A DNA stretch of 64,000 bases from Fallopia convolvulus (taxonomy: Eukaryota; Streptophyta; Magnoliopsida; Caryophyllales; Polygonaceae): positions 51,510,825 to 51,574,824 of the forward strand of contig OZ024726.1 of assembly GCA_964016875.1 (NCBI GenBank), written 5' to 3'. Shown in pieces: positions 1 to 11,586 of this stretch. Position numbers and translations under genes: made by a program. Positions within the stretch are counted from its first letter, which is position 1; each line of letters begins with the position of its first letter. The notes under the pieces are model-generated. The model was given only the letters and a program-made list of their open reading frames with translations. It did not search any database and had not been told where the DNA came from.

Positions 1-349
1 GAATCTTGATGAGTTTATGTTTAGTGTGCAATGTCAGTGTGCTTGAATCATTAAAAGAAAATCAAAGTTGCATAACTTTTGATAATGAACAACTGAACAA
101 GAGAACATTGTGAATTTCATTTCAAACAATCTAATACATGAAAAACCTAAGAGCCAATATAATGAACCTCAAGGCATCCCACTGTTATTTGCTACAAAGC
201 AACTGGTGTGCAGGAAAGGTATTACCGCATTTGGAAAGAGCAAATCATTTTAAAATTAAGCAGAGCACTGTGTATAGTAAAGATTAAGGAATCCTTCTCA
301 ACACACAATAAATCATGTGCCCGTATACTTTTATGTATCAACTCAGAAT
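1..349. other. 3' flank of the ABCI gene
   Basis: No coding exon or element is recognised here. The stretch lies just beyond the stop codon of the minus-strand ABC gene and probably includes its 3' untranslated region. Short ORFs in it look like noise. Confidence 0.4.
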
Positions 350-2602
350 TTATTGTCTTAGAACTCTATTTGAGCTTTGGAAGAAGTTTTCTTCACCTGC
401 AACTGTAGAATGTAGCCTTCCTCCTGCCCATCCGTTGTTCAATGGCCTGACAAAAGCAGAGGCCGGATCCCCGACCACACAACTTCCTTCAATTCGTCTA
501 TCAAATTCAGGAAGCCCCTTTGCTTTTCTCTCTTGTCGCCTCTTTCTATCCTCATCTCTCTCTTTTCTCAACCAACTCTCCACAGTTCTCTACAATAGTT
601 TCAACGTATCAATATACATCATAGAATGTGAAAAATAGGCATAACCTTGGTAATACTAACCATTAGTGATAGGTTTGAGATCTCTTTGAGTTTTTCCATT
701 GGTAATGCTAACTGCAACCTGCCATGTGCCACATATACCTAATAAAGAGAATAGCAGGTCAGCAAGAAACAAAATAAGGACAAAAATGGATTTCAAGACC
801 ATTTGAAATTCAAAACTCACAATGTGTGTTGGCCAACTTTCAAGACCATCAAATATATGTGTGGCATAAATTATTGTTGCTCCTCGTTTTTCACAATCAT
901 TCTTGAGAAAGTTGAGAAGGTTAGCCCTGGCTAGGACATCAAGGTCTACAGTTATCTCGTCAAGAAGAAGCACCTAGACAGTCACAGAGATAAATTTCAT
1001 TAATTAGTTGTAGAGATTAGCAGATATGAGATTTGATCAGGTTTGATGCATACCTTAAATGGCTTAAGAAGACCCATACATATCTGGACTCGCCTTTTCT
1101 GGCCATCAGATACTTTGTGCATCCTCCAATGTAGATCAATATCAAGGACCTATATTCACCGGAAGCAATTTTGAAGTAGTAAGTTTACAATAATTTTAAA
1201 AAAAAAAAACAGTCTATGCTTGTCCTCCTTCATAAGAGAAAAATAACACTAGATGAAAACAAAATCATTCTACGTTATAGCTCTCATCATGGTAGTTTCA
1301 AGAATTATGGAAACAAATTTAGCAACTATGAACAGAAACTCTGAATCAATAGTCTTAACAATCCATTTGAGGAAGTACAATATGGAAACTGACCTTGATT
1401 AGTTCAGCTCTCCTTTCAGGATCAGAACCTGACACCCCAAATATCATTTTTTCAGCAGAAATGTCCATTTGTATTGAAACCTCGAATCCAGCAAAGGCAA
1501 CATCTCGTTTCCACTGAATAAGATAACTTGTGTGTTGTAAGGAATTCAGATCTACTAAAGAATACATCTTATTGTCTTAATTCAACTACAAGGACTACAA
1601 ATAAACTTCTATGAGGAATTAAACAAGTACAATAATTCCACTAATTTTTTTGAAGCAGTTCAGCTTATGACATCAGAGCTTTATTCGAAGGGAAATGATT
1701 AACTTTCATTCATGTAAATTGGAAGACAGGAATGGTAGTTAAATAATTAAGATCTGTCTGTTCAAAATGTTTTCCTCATGGAGTCATGGACCTCATACAC
1801 CAGATTCATTAATCCACATTGCTTTATACCATGCATAGGGCCAAAATTGAGCAAGTGATTAACAACATGAAAAATTACATACTCCATACTAACACTATTT
1901 CAACAAATTGTACAAGATAAGAAATAAACAACTCATGTTTTTCTAGGGTCAGCAGAAAACATATTGGATCCTTTTTCTTTCTAGCTCCAAACTTTAGAAC
2001 AAGTTTAGCAGCAGCAGCAAGATTATTTTTATCTGTTAACGAGATTCCTAAGATCAAGCAGGAATTTGATTCTCTAGATCAAACTTATGCGCACAGAGCA
2101 ATTTCCAGCATTGGAGTAACTTAAAGAAAAGAAGTTCAGCAATAAACATGAAGGAAAATGAAATTTCACTATTCATAATTCTAACACCCAACACAATGGA
2201 ATTTGGGAAAATGCTCACCTCTCCTCCGAGGTAAGAAAGTGCACCAGAAGACGTCAAAGATGTATCATGGAATGCAGACCGTCCAAGAACCCTAACCATG
2301 TGGGGCTCCACCATATGCTTCCCTCCCAATATCTTCAAAAGCGTTGTTTTCCCTAACCACATAAAACCACAACCAATTGAAACCTCTTTTCATTAACATA
2401 GAAGAATAATTAGGAAGTCAAGAAAAGTAAAACTAAAACCTGCTCCATTCGATCCGACGAGCAAGCAACGGTCGCCGGCGTTCAGCGTCAGCGAGAAGTT
2501 CTCGATTAACGGAGTAGATCCCGGCGGCGGATGGCCGTCAATCCCAGGGTATGTGAACTTAAGGCCGTCGATCTCCACCATCGTATTTGTGGAATCCGCC
2601 AT
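350..2602 (-). CDS. ABCI20/21-like: ABC transporter I family ATPase (ABCI19/20/21 type), 7 exons
   Basis: A soluble, single nucleotide-binding-domain ABC protein of the plant ABCI19/20/21 group, which has no membrane domain and in Arabidopsis is cytosolic/ER-associated and linked to light and cytokinin responses (family knowledge). The exons that splice with GT-AG borders are 2440-2602, 2219-2352, 1394-1513, 1054-1149, 821-973, 661-738 and 350-589, giving 984 nt and 327 residues, the usual family length. Walker A (GSNGAGKTT) is split across the exon 1/2 junction. The signature-like VSDGQKRRVQI is in exon 4 and Walker B (VLLLDEITVDLD) opens exon 5, followed by the switch histidine in IYATHIFDG. 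The basic C-terminal helix (WLRKERDEDRKRR) is in exon 7. All junctions keep frame, so the gene looks functional. Which of the three paralogues it matches cannot be decided here. Confidence 0.93.
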
Positions 2603-3015
2603 TGCTAATTACTTTCTGAGATTAAAGTAGCACAGAAGACAGATATATAAATGGAAAGGCGGGGAGGAGAAGAAGGGGGTTGGTGATTTGCAATTTTATA
2701 ATGGTGGTTGAGTTTGAGCGCGTGTCGGAATCGGAACCGCAGAACTGTGAACCGACTGAGAAAGAGAGGTGAGAGGTGCAATTACTTCAGCCGCCTGAGG
2801 GTAGTTTGGTCATTTGACTATAAGGTGTAGAAGAAATGAAGAATAATGGACATTGTTGAAACCGACGTCGTTTTGTTCCGCGTTACAAATTTTTGGTGCT
2901 CTTCAGGTCCGGCACCACCAACAAATCGATTTAGATCGTAGAATTCGTAATCGAACAACCTAAGGAATCGAGCGATCTGTAGGATAGATCTAGTGAAGAA
3001 GTACGTCCGTCTTCT
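2603..3015. promoter_or_regulatory. Shared bidirectional promoter region
   Basis: 413 bp separate the start codons of the divergent ABCI and TRS23 genes, so both promoters and both 5' leaders must lie here or overlap. The interval is GC-moderate with TATA-like sequence near 2643 (atatataaatgg) on the ABCI side. No individual element can be proven by eye. Confidence 0.6.
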
Positions 3016-4289
3016 ATGGCTGCCATTTACAGTTTGTATATCATTAACAAGTCCGGTGGTCTCATCTTATACAAGGTAAACCCCCAAATCCCTCCATCTA
3101 TATGCTTTGAAGAAGCAAATTGGTTGATTTGGTCTTCGGAAAATTTGCAGGATTATGGATCGACTAGTAGGGTGGACACGAATGATACCTTGAGACTTGC
3201 GAGTCTCTGGCATTCGATGCATGCTATCTCTCAGCAGCTATCCCCCGTCAATGGATGCGCTGGGATCGAACTCATGGAAGCCGACACCTTCGATCTTCAT
3301 TGTTTCCAGTCTCTTACTGGTAAGATTTTATCTTTTCGTATAGACAATTTGTTTTTTATGTACTAATTTTAGTTTTTCAATTTTTACTTCGATAAGAAGT
3401 TGCGAATCATTTTGCTGTGATTCATTATTGTTTGAGTTAAATAATCAGTGTTGCTTCGGTAATTTGATCTGACACTGTTGACTACTCTCAGATGGTTCTT
3501 TTGTATTGTTTGTTTCTGATTAGGGAATGAATTGACCTGAAATTTCCCAGTTTCACTTCCTTGCACCCTATGGTTGTAGATAATAGAAAAAGAATTGGAC
3601 TTTTGATCATGATGCTTCTTTTAAGGCTTCCATGTTTCCAAGTGCTAGTTCCTAAGATGACTGTGAAAAATAACTAGGAGCATTCTTAATAGTTGAATGC
3701 TGTTTCTCCCTAGTGTTGAATACTTGTGTCACAAATATGGTAGTGATTTTCAAGTTTAGTTGAAGAAGTGGAATGGTCTTAATGTATTGCTTCAATTGTC
3801 TAATTGAATATGTACTATAGTTTCCCTTTAAAATAAAAATAAGGCAGCCCCACCTTTTAATGTGGGTAACACTCTTTGTACAATGATGGATGTTGCTGAG
3901 GCTTTGTCATTTCTATTTGGTATTAGAGAAGAGGGTGTGGAATTTGGTTAGATCATACTTTCATAAGTTATTTGGAGAGGCTAGGCTCTGCAAATTGATT
4001 TTCTTAATTCAATGTCTAGGTTTGGCCTACATTGATCATTTTGTTATGAGAATTGTTGAATAACATTCTCCTTTAAATATTCTTTGGTACAGGGACAAAA
4101 TTCTTTGTCATATGTGAGCCCGGAACACTGCATATGGACAATCTCTTGAAACACATCTACGAGTTATACACGGACTACGTGCTGAAGAATCCATTCTATG
4201 AGATGGAAATGCCCATTAGATGCGAGCTCTTTGACATTAATCTGGCACAAGCAGTGCAAAAGGATCGCATTCCATTGCTGGGGCGTTAA
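3016..4289 (+). CDS. TRS23: TRAPP complex subunit TRS23/TRAPPC4, 3 exons
   Basis: Core subunit of the TRAPP vesicle-tethering complex, which acts as a Rab GTPase exchange factor at ER-Golgi and post-Golgi membranes (family knowledge). Exons 3016-3075, 3151-3319 and 4093-4289 have GT-AG borders and join to 426 nt, coding 141 residues, the usual plant length. The N-terminus (MAAIYSLYIINKSGGLILYK) is the first beta strand of the longin-like fold. Exon 2 carries the SLWHSMHAI helix and exon 3 the conserved TKFFV and LYTDYVLKNPFYEMEMPI segments. The start ATG has a good plant context. Intron 2 is 773 bp. No lesion is seen, so it looks functional. It is divergently arranged with the ABCI gene. Confidence 0.94.
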
Positions 4290-5753
4290 TCTACATCAAC
4301 TTTCTGCAGACAGTATCATGTATTTTTCTGACTCCTTATCTTATGCAATGCTGTTGAGTAGCGCTGTTTATTAGGTTACAGAATTCTTTTCATAGATTCT
4401 TTTTGAATTCAGAAGCTTAGTTCTAGCTTTGCCTTCAAATTGAAATGATCAACATCTGGATAGTTTCTACTTGACTGCTATAACATAAGATCTATTTGAA
4501 TCCATTTACATCTGTTGTAGTGAGCTTTGTTGGATCTGAGAAATAGAAAAATAAGTAAAAAAAAGGATATACATTTAACATAAGAAATCATATAATTCTG
4601 AAATAAGCATGGATGTAAAGTTAATTGACCAAGTACGTCTGTTATTGTAGTGTATGGCACTCAATGTATTCACCTTCCTGCTCATTCCATGGTGAAAAGA
4701 CTCACTGAAGAACATTACCATCATGGTTGTATAATCCAGCTGTTTGCAATTTGAGTCATTTGACTGCCTGTATGACATTAGTATGACTTTGATGCACAGG
4801 CTGATTGAATCCATTTGAAATGGTGTTAACAAACACTAAAACCTTTCTCTTGTAGAACATATTTAGTTAAATCAAATTTTAGGTTTCTCAGTTAGGATTT
4901 TCATTTGTCACCATTGGTAGTTAATAGACATGAACCTTGACATGGAAACTTGTAACTGTCACAGAAGCAAGGGAGAGCTATGGAGGTGAGAAGCGGCTGT
5001 CAGTTATGGCCAGAGATTTGTGCAATGCCTGAGTTGATTGAGTGAATTTGAGGGCCCTAGCCTATTTAACATAATCAAGGGAATGATTTGGTCTATGCCC
5101 TTCTTTCGATTTAAAGTTAAGAATATGAATTAGGAATATGTATTTTCTTCTTTTTCTCTTAAAAAAAAAGGCTTGATTACTGCACTTTTTGAATGTATTT
5201 AGCTAGTAAATTGATGTGCTTGTTGAACCCTTAAGAAATGTTTTTCAGCCTATTGCAGCTAGTAAGTTTGGTTTCAAATAGAGTTGAAAAAACATAACTC
5301 AACCTGACCGAATTAATAACCTAATTTGCATATTTGTCTCTCAGTAAACAAATACACAAAATTTTAATCTCCCAACTCTCTCTTGCCTATTCATTGATTT
5401 GTACCAAGAAAGACCTTGTTTTCCCGTACTCCAATTCCTCTCTCTCTCTAACCTGCAATTTGAGTTTGTGTTAGCAGGTATTGTTCAAGTCTTAATTTAA
5501 GTTGTCAACTCAAAACTTAGACCGAGACAACAATGTTAATTAAAGAGTACGGGATTCGATCAAAACAAATGGCAATGACTGTGCAGTCTGTGCAGCTAAT
5601 AGAGGAGTACACCGAGCATTGAAGAATCTATGTACATTAAACCTACCTATTCCATTCCTCTATATCTCTCTAATCTGCAACTTAATTCTCAAATCTTAAT
5701 TCTAATTGTCAACTTAAATATCAATTCAGACCACAATCTGCAAAGTTATAACG
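4290..5753. other. Intergenic, no gene seen
   Basis: Downstream of TRS23 this is AT-rich sequence. Two diverged copies of a roughly 240-bp unit (about 5400-5560 and 5640-5750) share segments such as taatctgcaa/taacctgcaa and attgtcaact. No ORF here looks real. Confidence 0.4.
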
Positions 5754-5758
5754 AGGAC

Positions 5759-6082
5759 TAATACAGAATTTCTGTATCAAAGGCTAATTCCACAAGAATT
5801 CAAGCTAATGTTCAACAATGGAACAACTTGTAGGCTTATTTGATGATTGATTGAGGAAGAATCACGATCAACAAATGTAAGCCAATACAATCGTAATAGA
5901 GAGACTTTTGAGAAAGAATATTGAGAATTGTATTATTTGAATGAATGATTACAACTCTCGCACATAGCTATTTAAGACTATGGCGTTAAAACAGAATTAG
6001 AAAGATTACATGAGATTATGACACGTGTCTCACTAATCACCCTTAGATTCTAATTGTGTTACAACTCTGTTATATTGTATCA
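5759..6082 (-). repeat. 3' LTR of Reina-like element
   Basis: Matches 11254-11581 nearly base for base with scattered changes. On the minus strand it starts TGATACA. It is followed on the internal side by the polypurine tract (minus-strand reading of aatctcccccctctaag at 6083-6099). Confidence 0.88.
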
Positions 6083-6178
6083 AATCTCCCCCCTCTAAGA
6101 CACGTGTCTCACTAATCACCCTTAGATTCTAATTGTGTTACAACTCTGTTATATTGTATCAAATCTCCCCCCTCTAAG
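6021..6178 (-). repeat. 79-bp tandem duplication across LTR edge and polypurine tract
   Basis: Positions 6021-6099 and 6100-6178 are essentially identical 79-bp units. Each holds the end of the LTR and the purine-rich tract, so the element has two polypurine tracts in tandem. Confidence 0.88.
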
Positions 6179-6427
6179 AACCTTGTCCATAAGGTTTTAA
6201 GCTTGAAATTCAGGATATTTCTTCATAAGATCGTAGAAGTATTCCTAGGCAGCTTCTTCGACAGGTTGATTGAACCACTTGACTAAGACTTGTGTAACTC
6301 CTTGCCTTGTCTATTGACCAATTTGCGATCTAAAATACTCTCAGGCTTCTTGAAACACATCATTAAGAATGGATGGAAGATCAGCTGAAGAAGAGGAAGT
6401 GTCAATATGCTGCTTCAAATGAAAGTG

Positions 6428-7169
6428 TCAATATGCTGCTGGAACATGGAATACTGGATGTATTTGTGGAGCTGGTGACAACTTTAGCTTGTATGCTACC
6501 TTCCCAATTTTATCAATGATTTTATCTCGAAGAACAACTGGATGTATTTGTGGAGCTGGTGACAACTTTAACTTGTATGCTACCTTCCCAATTTTATCAA
6601 TGATTTTATCTCGAAGAACAATGTCTTGAGGAACTACCAACTTACTCTTCCTTCTTAACAAATCCTTACTCCAAGAATAATGCTTCTTGGCTTTAGGATT
6701 TTGCTTCAAATCTTCGATTATTTCTGTCACTGTAACATCAGATGCATAGGCTACTTGAATTTGTTGCAATATGTCACACTCTAATATAGACAAAGCCATA
6801 TGAAGAGCATCAACACCATCCACTCTAGATAAAGCATCAACTGCCAAATTCTCTTTCCCCTCCCGGTATTGAATTATCTCATAATCGAATTCAAGTAACT
6901 TTGGTAGCCACTGTTGCTGAATAGGAGTATTAGTCTTTGTTCAAGCAAATATTTGAGGCTCCTCTGATCAGTTTTAATCACAAAATGGCCTGTAAGCAAA
7001 TAATGTCGCACTTTTGTACAGTTGATGTCAGATGTCTACCAATATAAGCCAATCGCTGACCTTCTTGCATCAATACTGCACCAATACCATGTGTTGAAGC
7101 ATCAGTTTCCACCAGAAATGGTTTGTCAAATACAACCTTTTGGACTTTATACCAAATACAACCATACAA
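6428..7169 (-). pseudogene. RNase H, integrase start and chromodomain linker of Reina-like element
   Basis: On the minus strand: the RNase H start (FLVETDASTHGIGAVL), its end (NLAVDALSRV), the beginning of integrase, and then directly the linker VAYKLKLSPAPQIHPVFHV. The catalytic integrase core and the chromodomain are missing. An 84-bp piece is duplicated in tandem (about 6454-6537 and 6538-6620), so the linker is coded twice. A frameshift near 6930-6980 separates the two RNase H halves. Confidence 0.8.
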
Positions 7170-7409
7170 CCTCTTGGACTTTATACCGCCTCTACAACCA
7201 GACTTTATACCAAATACAACCTTTTGGACTTTATACCGCCTTTTGGACTTTATACCAAATAAAGCCTTTTGGACTTTATACCGCCTTTTGGACTTTATAC
7301 CAAATAAAGCCTTTTGGACTTTATACCAAATAAAGCCTTTTGGACTTTATACCAAATACAATCTTTTGGACTTTATACCAAAGCCTTTTGGACTTTATAC
7401 GGTTCTCAC
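7123..7409 (+). repeat. Short tandem repeat cttttggactttatacc
   Basis: About a dozen copies of a core ttttggactttatacc, alternating with spacers aaataaagc/aaatacaac (about 26-bp unit) or gcc (about 19-bp unit). The repeat looks seeded from the retrotransposon's own coding strand next to the RNase H start, because the same words occur at its edge near 7128-7155. Confidence 0.85.
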
Positions 7410-8106
7410 ACAGAGATCAAACACATCGAATCTAGGTACAAGAAAAGATCTTAATCCGAAGAGGTTTTTCGATCCTTTTATCGTTCCAAGCCCTCTCTTA
7501 TTTATATCACTTTGTTGTTGGGCTTTTGGTACGATTACTCGATGTGGGACAATTATATGTCTACCAAGAAGAGTAAAATAATGTGTCTAACGCAAGTGTA
7601 CATGCAAGTTGGTGATGAGGTGACAATATATCAATCTAACAAACTCTAAAGAGAGTCGTCCTCTGCATGCATTTATGAGAGAAATGGTTTTGAACACCCA
7701 AAGTCTTTGCATAGCTTACCTTTCCGCTTGGAACTTTGGGCTAGGTCCACTTGTTTTGTTTATTGGGCCGCTATGTATCTACATTGTTCTAGTGGGCCAA
7801 CTCACATGCATTTCCATTAAATGAACATGCATGCAGGCATGTATTGATCGTGCACACATACCTTATTCATATGGTGTCAGATTGCATGCTCGCGCTCGAT
7901 TATATCGCACTATTTTGATATTAAATGATTTTCATCCTTTAATTACTTAGCGGTCATTTCGCGCACCATCATAACCCCTTGGCTCGGTGCTTTCGTTTGA
8001 CGAGGTAAACGAGACAATAAACATGTGCGCCAGTCCTGTATCAAACGTTGGTGTTACACGATTATGTGCAACGTGGACTGTCTTTGGAATTTAAGGAGAG
8101 TGCGTG
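7410..8106. other. Unidentified insert within the Reina-like element
   Basis: About 700 bp lying between two tandem arrays inside the retrotransposon. It has no coding similarity I recognise. A gatgtgggac word near 7540 is like those in copia/TRIM LTRs, so it may come from another LTR element, but no terminal repeats or target duplication were found. Confidence 0.35.
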
Positions 8107-8946
8107 CACCTCGCGAAGAGAATTAGGACCCCGTCCTCTTTAGCGAGAGTTGGCGGACCTCGTTCGCTTAGAGAATTAGGAGCTCGTCCTCTTAGAGAGT
8201 TAGCGGAACTCGTCCAAGTAGAGAGTTGGCATCAACCTCGAGCCACACTCGGGTTGCGCACTCTTTTCGAGAGTTGGGACCTCGTCCCTAAGAGAGTTGC
8301 CGCCAACCTCGAGCCTTGCTCGGGTTGCACGCACTTTTCGAGAGTTGGGACCTCGTCCCTTAGAGAGTCGCCTCCAACCTCGAGCCTCGCTCGGGTTGGG
8401 CGCGCTTTTCGAGAGTTGGGACCTCGTCCCTTAAAGAGTCGCCGCCAACCCCGAGCCTCGCTCGGGTTGCATGCGCTTTTCGAGAATTGGGACATCATCC
8501 CTAAGAGGGCCGCCCTCAACCTTGAGCCTCGCTCGGGTTGCATACTTTTTTAGAGTTGGGACCTCGTCCCTAAGAGAGTCGCCTCCAACCTCGAGCCTCG
8601 CTCCGGTTGCGCACGCTTTTCAAGAGTTGGGACCTCCTCCCTTAGAGAGTCGCCATCAACCCCGAGCCTCGCTCGGGTTGCACACACTTTTCGAGAAGTG
8701 GGACATCGTCCCTAAGAGGGTCGCCGCCAACCCCGAGCCTCGCTCGGGTTGCACACGCTTTTTGAGAATTGGGACATCGTCCCTAAGAGGGTCGTCGCCA
8801 ACCCCGAGCCTCACTCGTGTTGCGTGCGCTTTTCGAGAGTTGGGGCCTCGTCTCTAAGAGGGTCGCCGCCAACCCCGAGCCTCGCTCGGGTTGCGCGCGC
8901 TTTTAGAGAGTTGGGACCTCGTCCCTTAGAGAGTCGCCGCCAACAC
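8107..8946 (+). repeat. 71-bp minisatellite with two hairpins per unit
   Basis: The word gggttg recurs at 8251, 8322, 8393, 8464, 8535, about 8604, 8675, 8746, 8817 (as gtgttg) and 8888: a 71-bp period with one 69-bp unit. Degenerate, shorter units occupy 8107-8250. Each unit holds cccgagcctcgctcggg (7-bp stem, ctc loop) and gggacctcgtccc (5-bp stem, same ctc loop). Because 71 is not a multiple of 3, the long ORFs across the array are by-products of its composition and are not genes. Confidence 0.92.
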
Positions 8947-9585
8947 AACATGTAGATGTTGCACATGATCATTCATAGAAGAGCTGCAAATCAATATATC
9001 ATCAAAGCAAATCAAGACCGACTTCCTTAGAAACTTCCTGAAAAGAGCATTCATTAAACTCTGAAATGTGGCATGTGCATTAGCTAGCCGAAAAGGCATA
9101 ACTAAGTACTCACAATGACCATTGTGAGTCTTGAAAGTTGTTTTGTGCACATCCTCTGGATCCATTCTAACCCGAGGATACCCTGATCTGAGATCAATTT
9201 TGGAGTAGACTGAAGATCCTCCAACTCATCCAACAAATCCTCAATCATTGGAGTGGGAAACCCGTCCTTAATTGTTAACCCATTCAAGAATCTGTAATCA
9301 ACACATAGCCTCCACGAACCATCTTTCTTTTTAACCAATACCATTGGTGATGCATAAGCACTGGAACTTGCTTGAATTGTACCTTCTTTGGGCATATCCC
9401 TAAACCATCTTGTCAATCTCATTCTTCTGATATACAACATACCTATATGGTCGTTGATTGACTGGGTTAACTCCCTCCATTAAGGGAATTTTGTAGTCAA
9501 AACCTTCTCTAAAAGGAGATAGTTGAGTTGGAATTTGGAAGAGATCATCAAACTGCTGTAGAAGTGAGGAAATTCCTGGGTGCAA
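8946..9585 (-). pseudogene. Reverse transcriptase of Reina-like element (partial)
   Basis: Minus-strand frames give the RT start (IPLMEGVNPVNQRPYRY), the palm strand SPMVLVKKKDGSWRLCVDYR, and the catalytic FDDILI in the YxDD position (about 9000-9020). The frame shifts at about 9440 and 9170. The reading stops at HLHVVL where the 71-bp array begins, so the RT connection domain is missing. Confidence 0.85.
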
Positions 9586-9597
9586 CTCTTCTGTTTC

Positions 9598-11225
9598 TTA
9601 AGCATTCATGGAGCATAATGATGCTTTAGAGTTTTCAACTGTTGGAGAGAAACACAACATAGCAACTTGAATATGTTGTGCATCACATTTATTGATTTGT
9701 TTAGTTCTAATTTCCTTCACTGAACCCTGCTTAATACCATTAAGCAAAACCTTCTTGCCATTGAACTTGAATTCCATGATCAAATTCTTGAAATCCCATT
9801 TAATAGAACCCAACGTTTCCAAACATTGAATCCCTAATACCATGTCACAACAGCCTAATAGAATGACCATCAAATCAGCTTTGAATGAAGATTGTTGAAA
9901 ATTCCACTCAAAATCTTCAATTTTTGCACTCACTTGTAGAGAAGTGCCATCAGCTATAGTCACTTTAGTAGATCCTGCAGGTTTCAACTTGCAACCCAAA
10001 GTCTCAGCTACCTTTTTATCAATAAAATTGTGTGTACTCCCTGAATCGATAAGAATGAACAAAGCATGTTTCCCAAACATGCCTTTCACTCTCATTGTCT
10101 TGAAATCTGACACACCAGCCACAACATTAACTGAAATTTGCATATGTTCATCATCACCATCTGAGCAATCAGACTTATCCTCTTCTTGTTCTTCATCATC
10201 ATCCATCTCAAGCACGTATAGTTGTATCTTCTTGTGCTTAAGTTGATGACCAGGCGTGAACTTCTCATCAAAGTAATAGCATATACCCTTAGATCTCCTC
10301 TCACTCATTTCTTCACTACTGAGGAATTTCTTGGGAATTATTGAACTTTCTTTTGGTTTAGTTCCCAAGATTCCATCATTCTTTACTTCAACTTCCTTTT
10401 TAAAAGAAAGATTCCTACTATTACTCCATGGTGGCTTACTAGTTCCTTGTGACTGATAAAAATTCTTCTTAGGGTGAGCAGATTCATATAGTTTCCCCAA
10501 CATGAAACAATGCCTAATAAACTTTGGTTGAAACATTCGAACGTGCATCTGAGCTTCAGTCCTTAATCCAGCAAGATAAGCACTAACAAGGTAATCCTCT
10601 GGAAGACTAACCTGAGTTCTAGTAGCCTCAAATTGATCACGATACTCACAAATTCCCTGTGTTTCATGCAACTTTTCAACTCAGCAATTGGATCATCTAA
10701 TAACTCACCAAATCTTTCCAAGATTACCAATCTATAACTCTGCCAATCAGTCAAAATTCTTCTACCAGATTCTGTTTGCATTAATAATTGATGCCAAGTA
10801 GCAGCATGATCATCAAAATGAATAGATGCGATTCCTAACTTCAATTCAGGAGGAGTGTGATCAACGAAGAAAAATTGCTCGATCTGGAGCAGCCAGTCTT
10901 TCACCTTATCACCATTGAATCGAGGAAAATCAATTTTTGATAATTGAGTGATTCCGGAATAACCTTGCCCGTTTCTTCCATAATCTTGACTTTGCTGGTG
11001 AGATGTCGAAGAAGGATCGAGTTCGCTTGCAATAATCTGATCACCAGAGATTGGATTAGCCGACAAACCTATAATTGTCGCAAATAATGACGCCAATCCT
11101 TCCTTGAATTCTGAATCCAGCTTCTGCATCCTTGTCTCCAGATCTTCGAATTTGGAAGCCATAGCTTCCTCAGCTTCACGTAGTGCCGCTTCATTCAATA
11201 GTTCTTGCGCCCTAGTTCTAGCCAT
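9598..11225 (-). pseudogene. gag and protease of Reina-like element
   Basis: Starts MARTRAQELLNEAALREAEE just inside the primer site. Its N-terminal part (10563-11225) ends by a frameshift near 10600, and the reading continues in the frame of 9598-10671. The retroviral-type aspartic protease is visible as LIDSGSTHNFID near residue 210 of the second part. I saw no clear zinc knuckle; the expected position reads CYYFDEKFTPGH, which looks like a decayed one. Confidence 0.85.
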
Positions 11226-11238
11226 GGTTGCAGGTCAC

Positions 11239-11252
11239 TGGCTCTAATACCA
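11239..11252 (-). other. Primer binding site (tRNA-iMet)
   Basis: The minus strand reads TGGTATTAGAGCCA, one base different from the usual TGGTATCAGAGC, starting one base inside the 5' LTR. It fixes the orientation of the element. Confidence 0.88.
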
Positions 11253-11253
11253 C

Positions 11254-11581
11254 TAATACAGAAATTCTGTATCAAAGGCTAATTCCACAAGAATTCAAGC
11301 TAATGTTCAACAATGGAACAACAACTTGTAGACTTACTTGATGATCGATTGAGGAAGAATCATGATCAACAAATGTAAGCCAATGCAATCGTAATATTGA
11401 GACTTTTGAGAAAAAAATATTGAGAATTGTATTATCTGAATGAATGATTACAATTCTCGCACATAGCCATTTAAGACTATGACGTTAAAACATAATTAGA
11501 AAGATTACATGAGATTATGACACGTGGCTCACTAATCACCCTTAGATTCTAATTATGTTACAACTCTGTTATACTGTATCA
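11254..11581 (-). repeat. 5' LTR of Reina-like element
   Basis: Pairs with 5759-6082. It has small indels such as an extra aac at about 11321, so the two LTRs have diverged noticeably since insertion. Confidence 0.88.
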
Positions 11582-11586
11582 AGGAC

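Larger units (their letters stand above)
5754..11586 (-). mobile_element. Reina-like Ty3/gypsy retrotransposon, defective
   Basis: A complete insertion: two LTRs of about 325 bp, a 5-bp target duplication (aggac at 5754-5758 and 11582-11586), a tRNA-iMet primer site beside the right-hand (5') LTR and a purine-rich tract beside the left-hand (3') LTR. Coding order on the minus strand is gag, protease, RT, RNase H, then an integrase start joined to the pre-chromodomain linker (QIHPVFHV). The short LTRs and that linker suggest the Reina chromovirus lineage. It cannot move by itself: gag/pol are frameshifted, the RT/RNase H junction is replaced by repeats (7123-8946), and most of integrase is deleted. 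Confidence 0.88.

Noticed and set aside
8107..8946. CRISPR-like array
   Set aside because: The units follow each other without variable spacers, the host is a plant, and the array lies inside a retrotransposon.
8104..8955. Long Leu/Arg/Ser-rich ORFs on both strands over the 71-bp array
   Set aside because: They arise because the GC-rich unit lacks stops in several frames and 71 is not divisible by three; the peptide repeats cycle through frames and show no domain.
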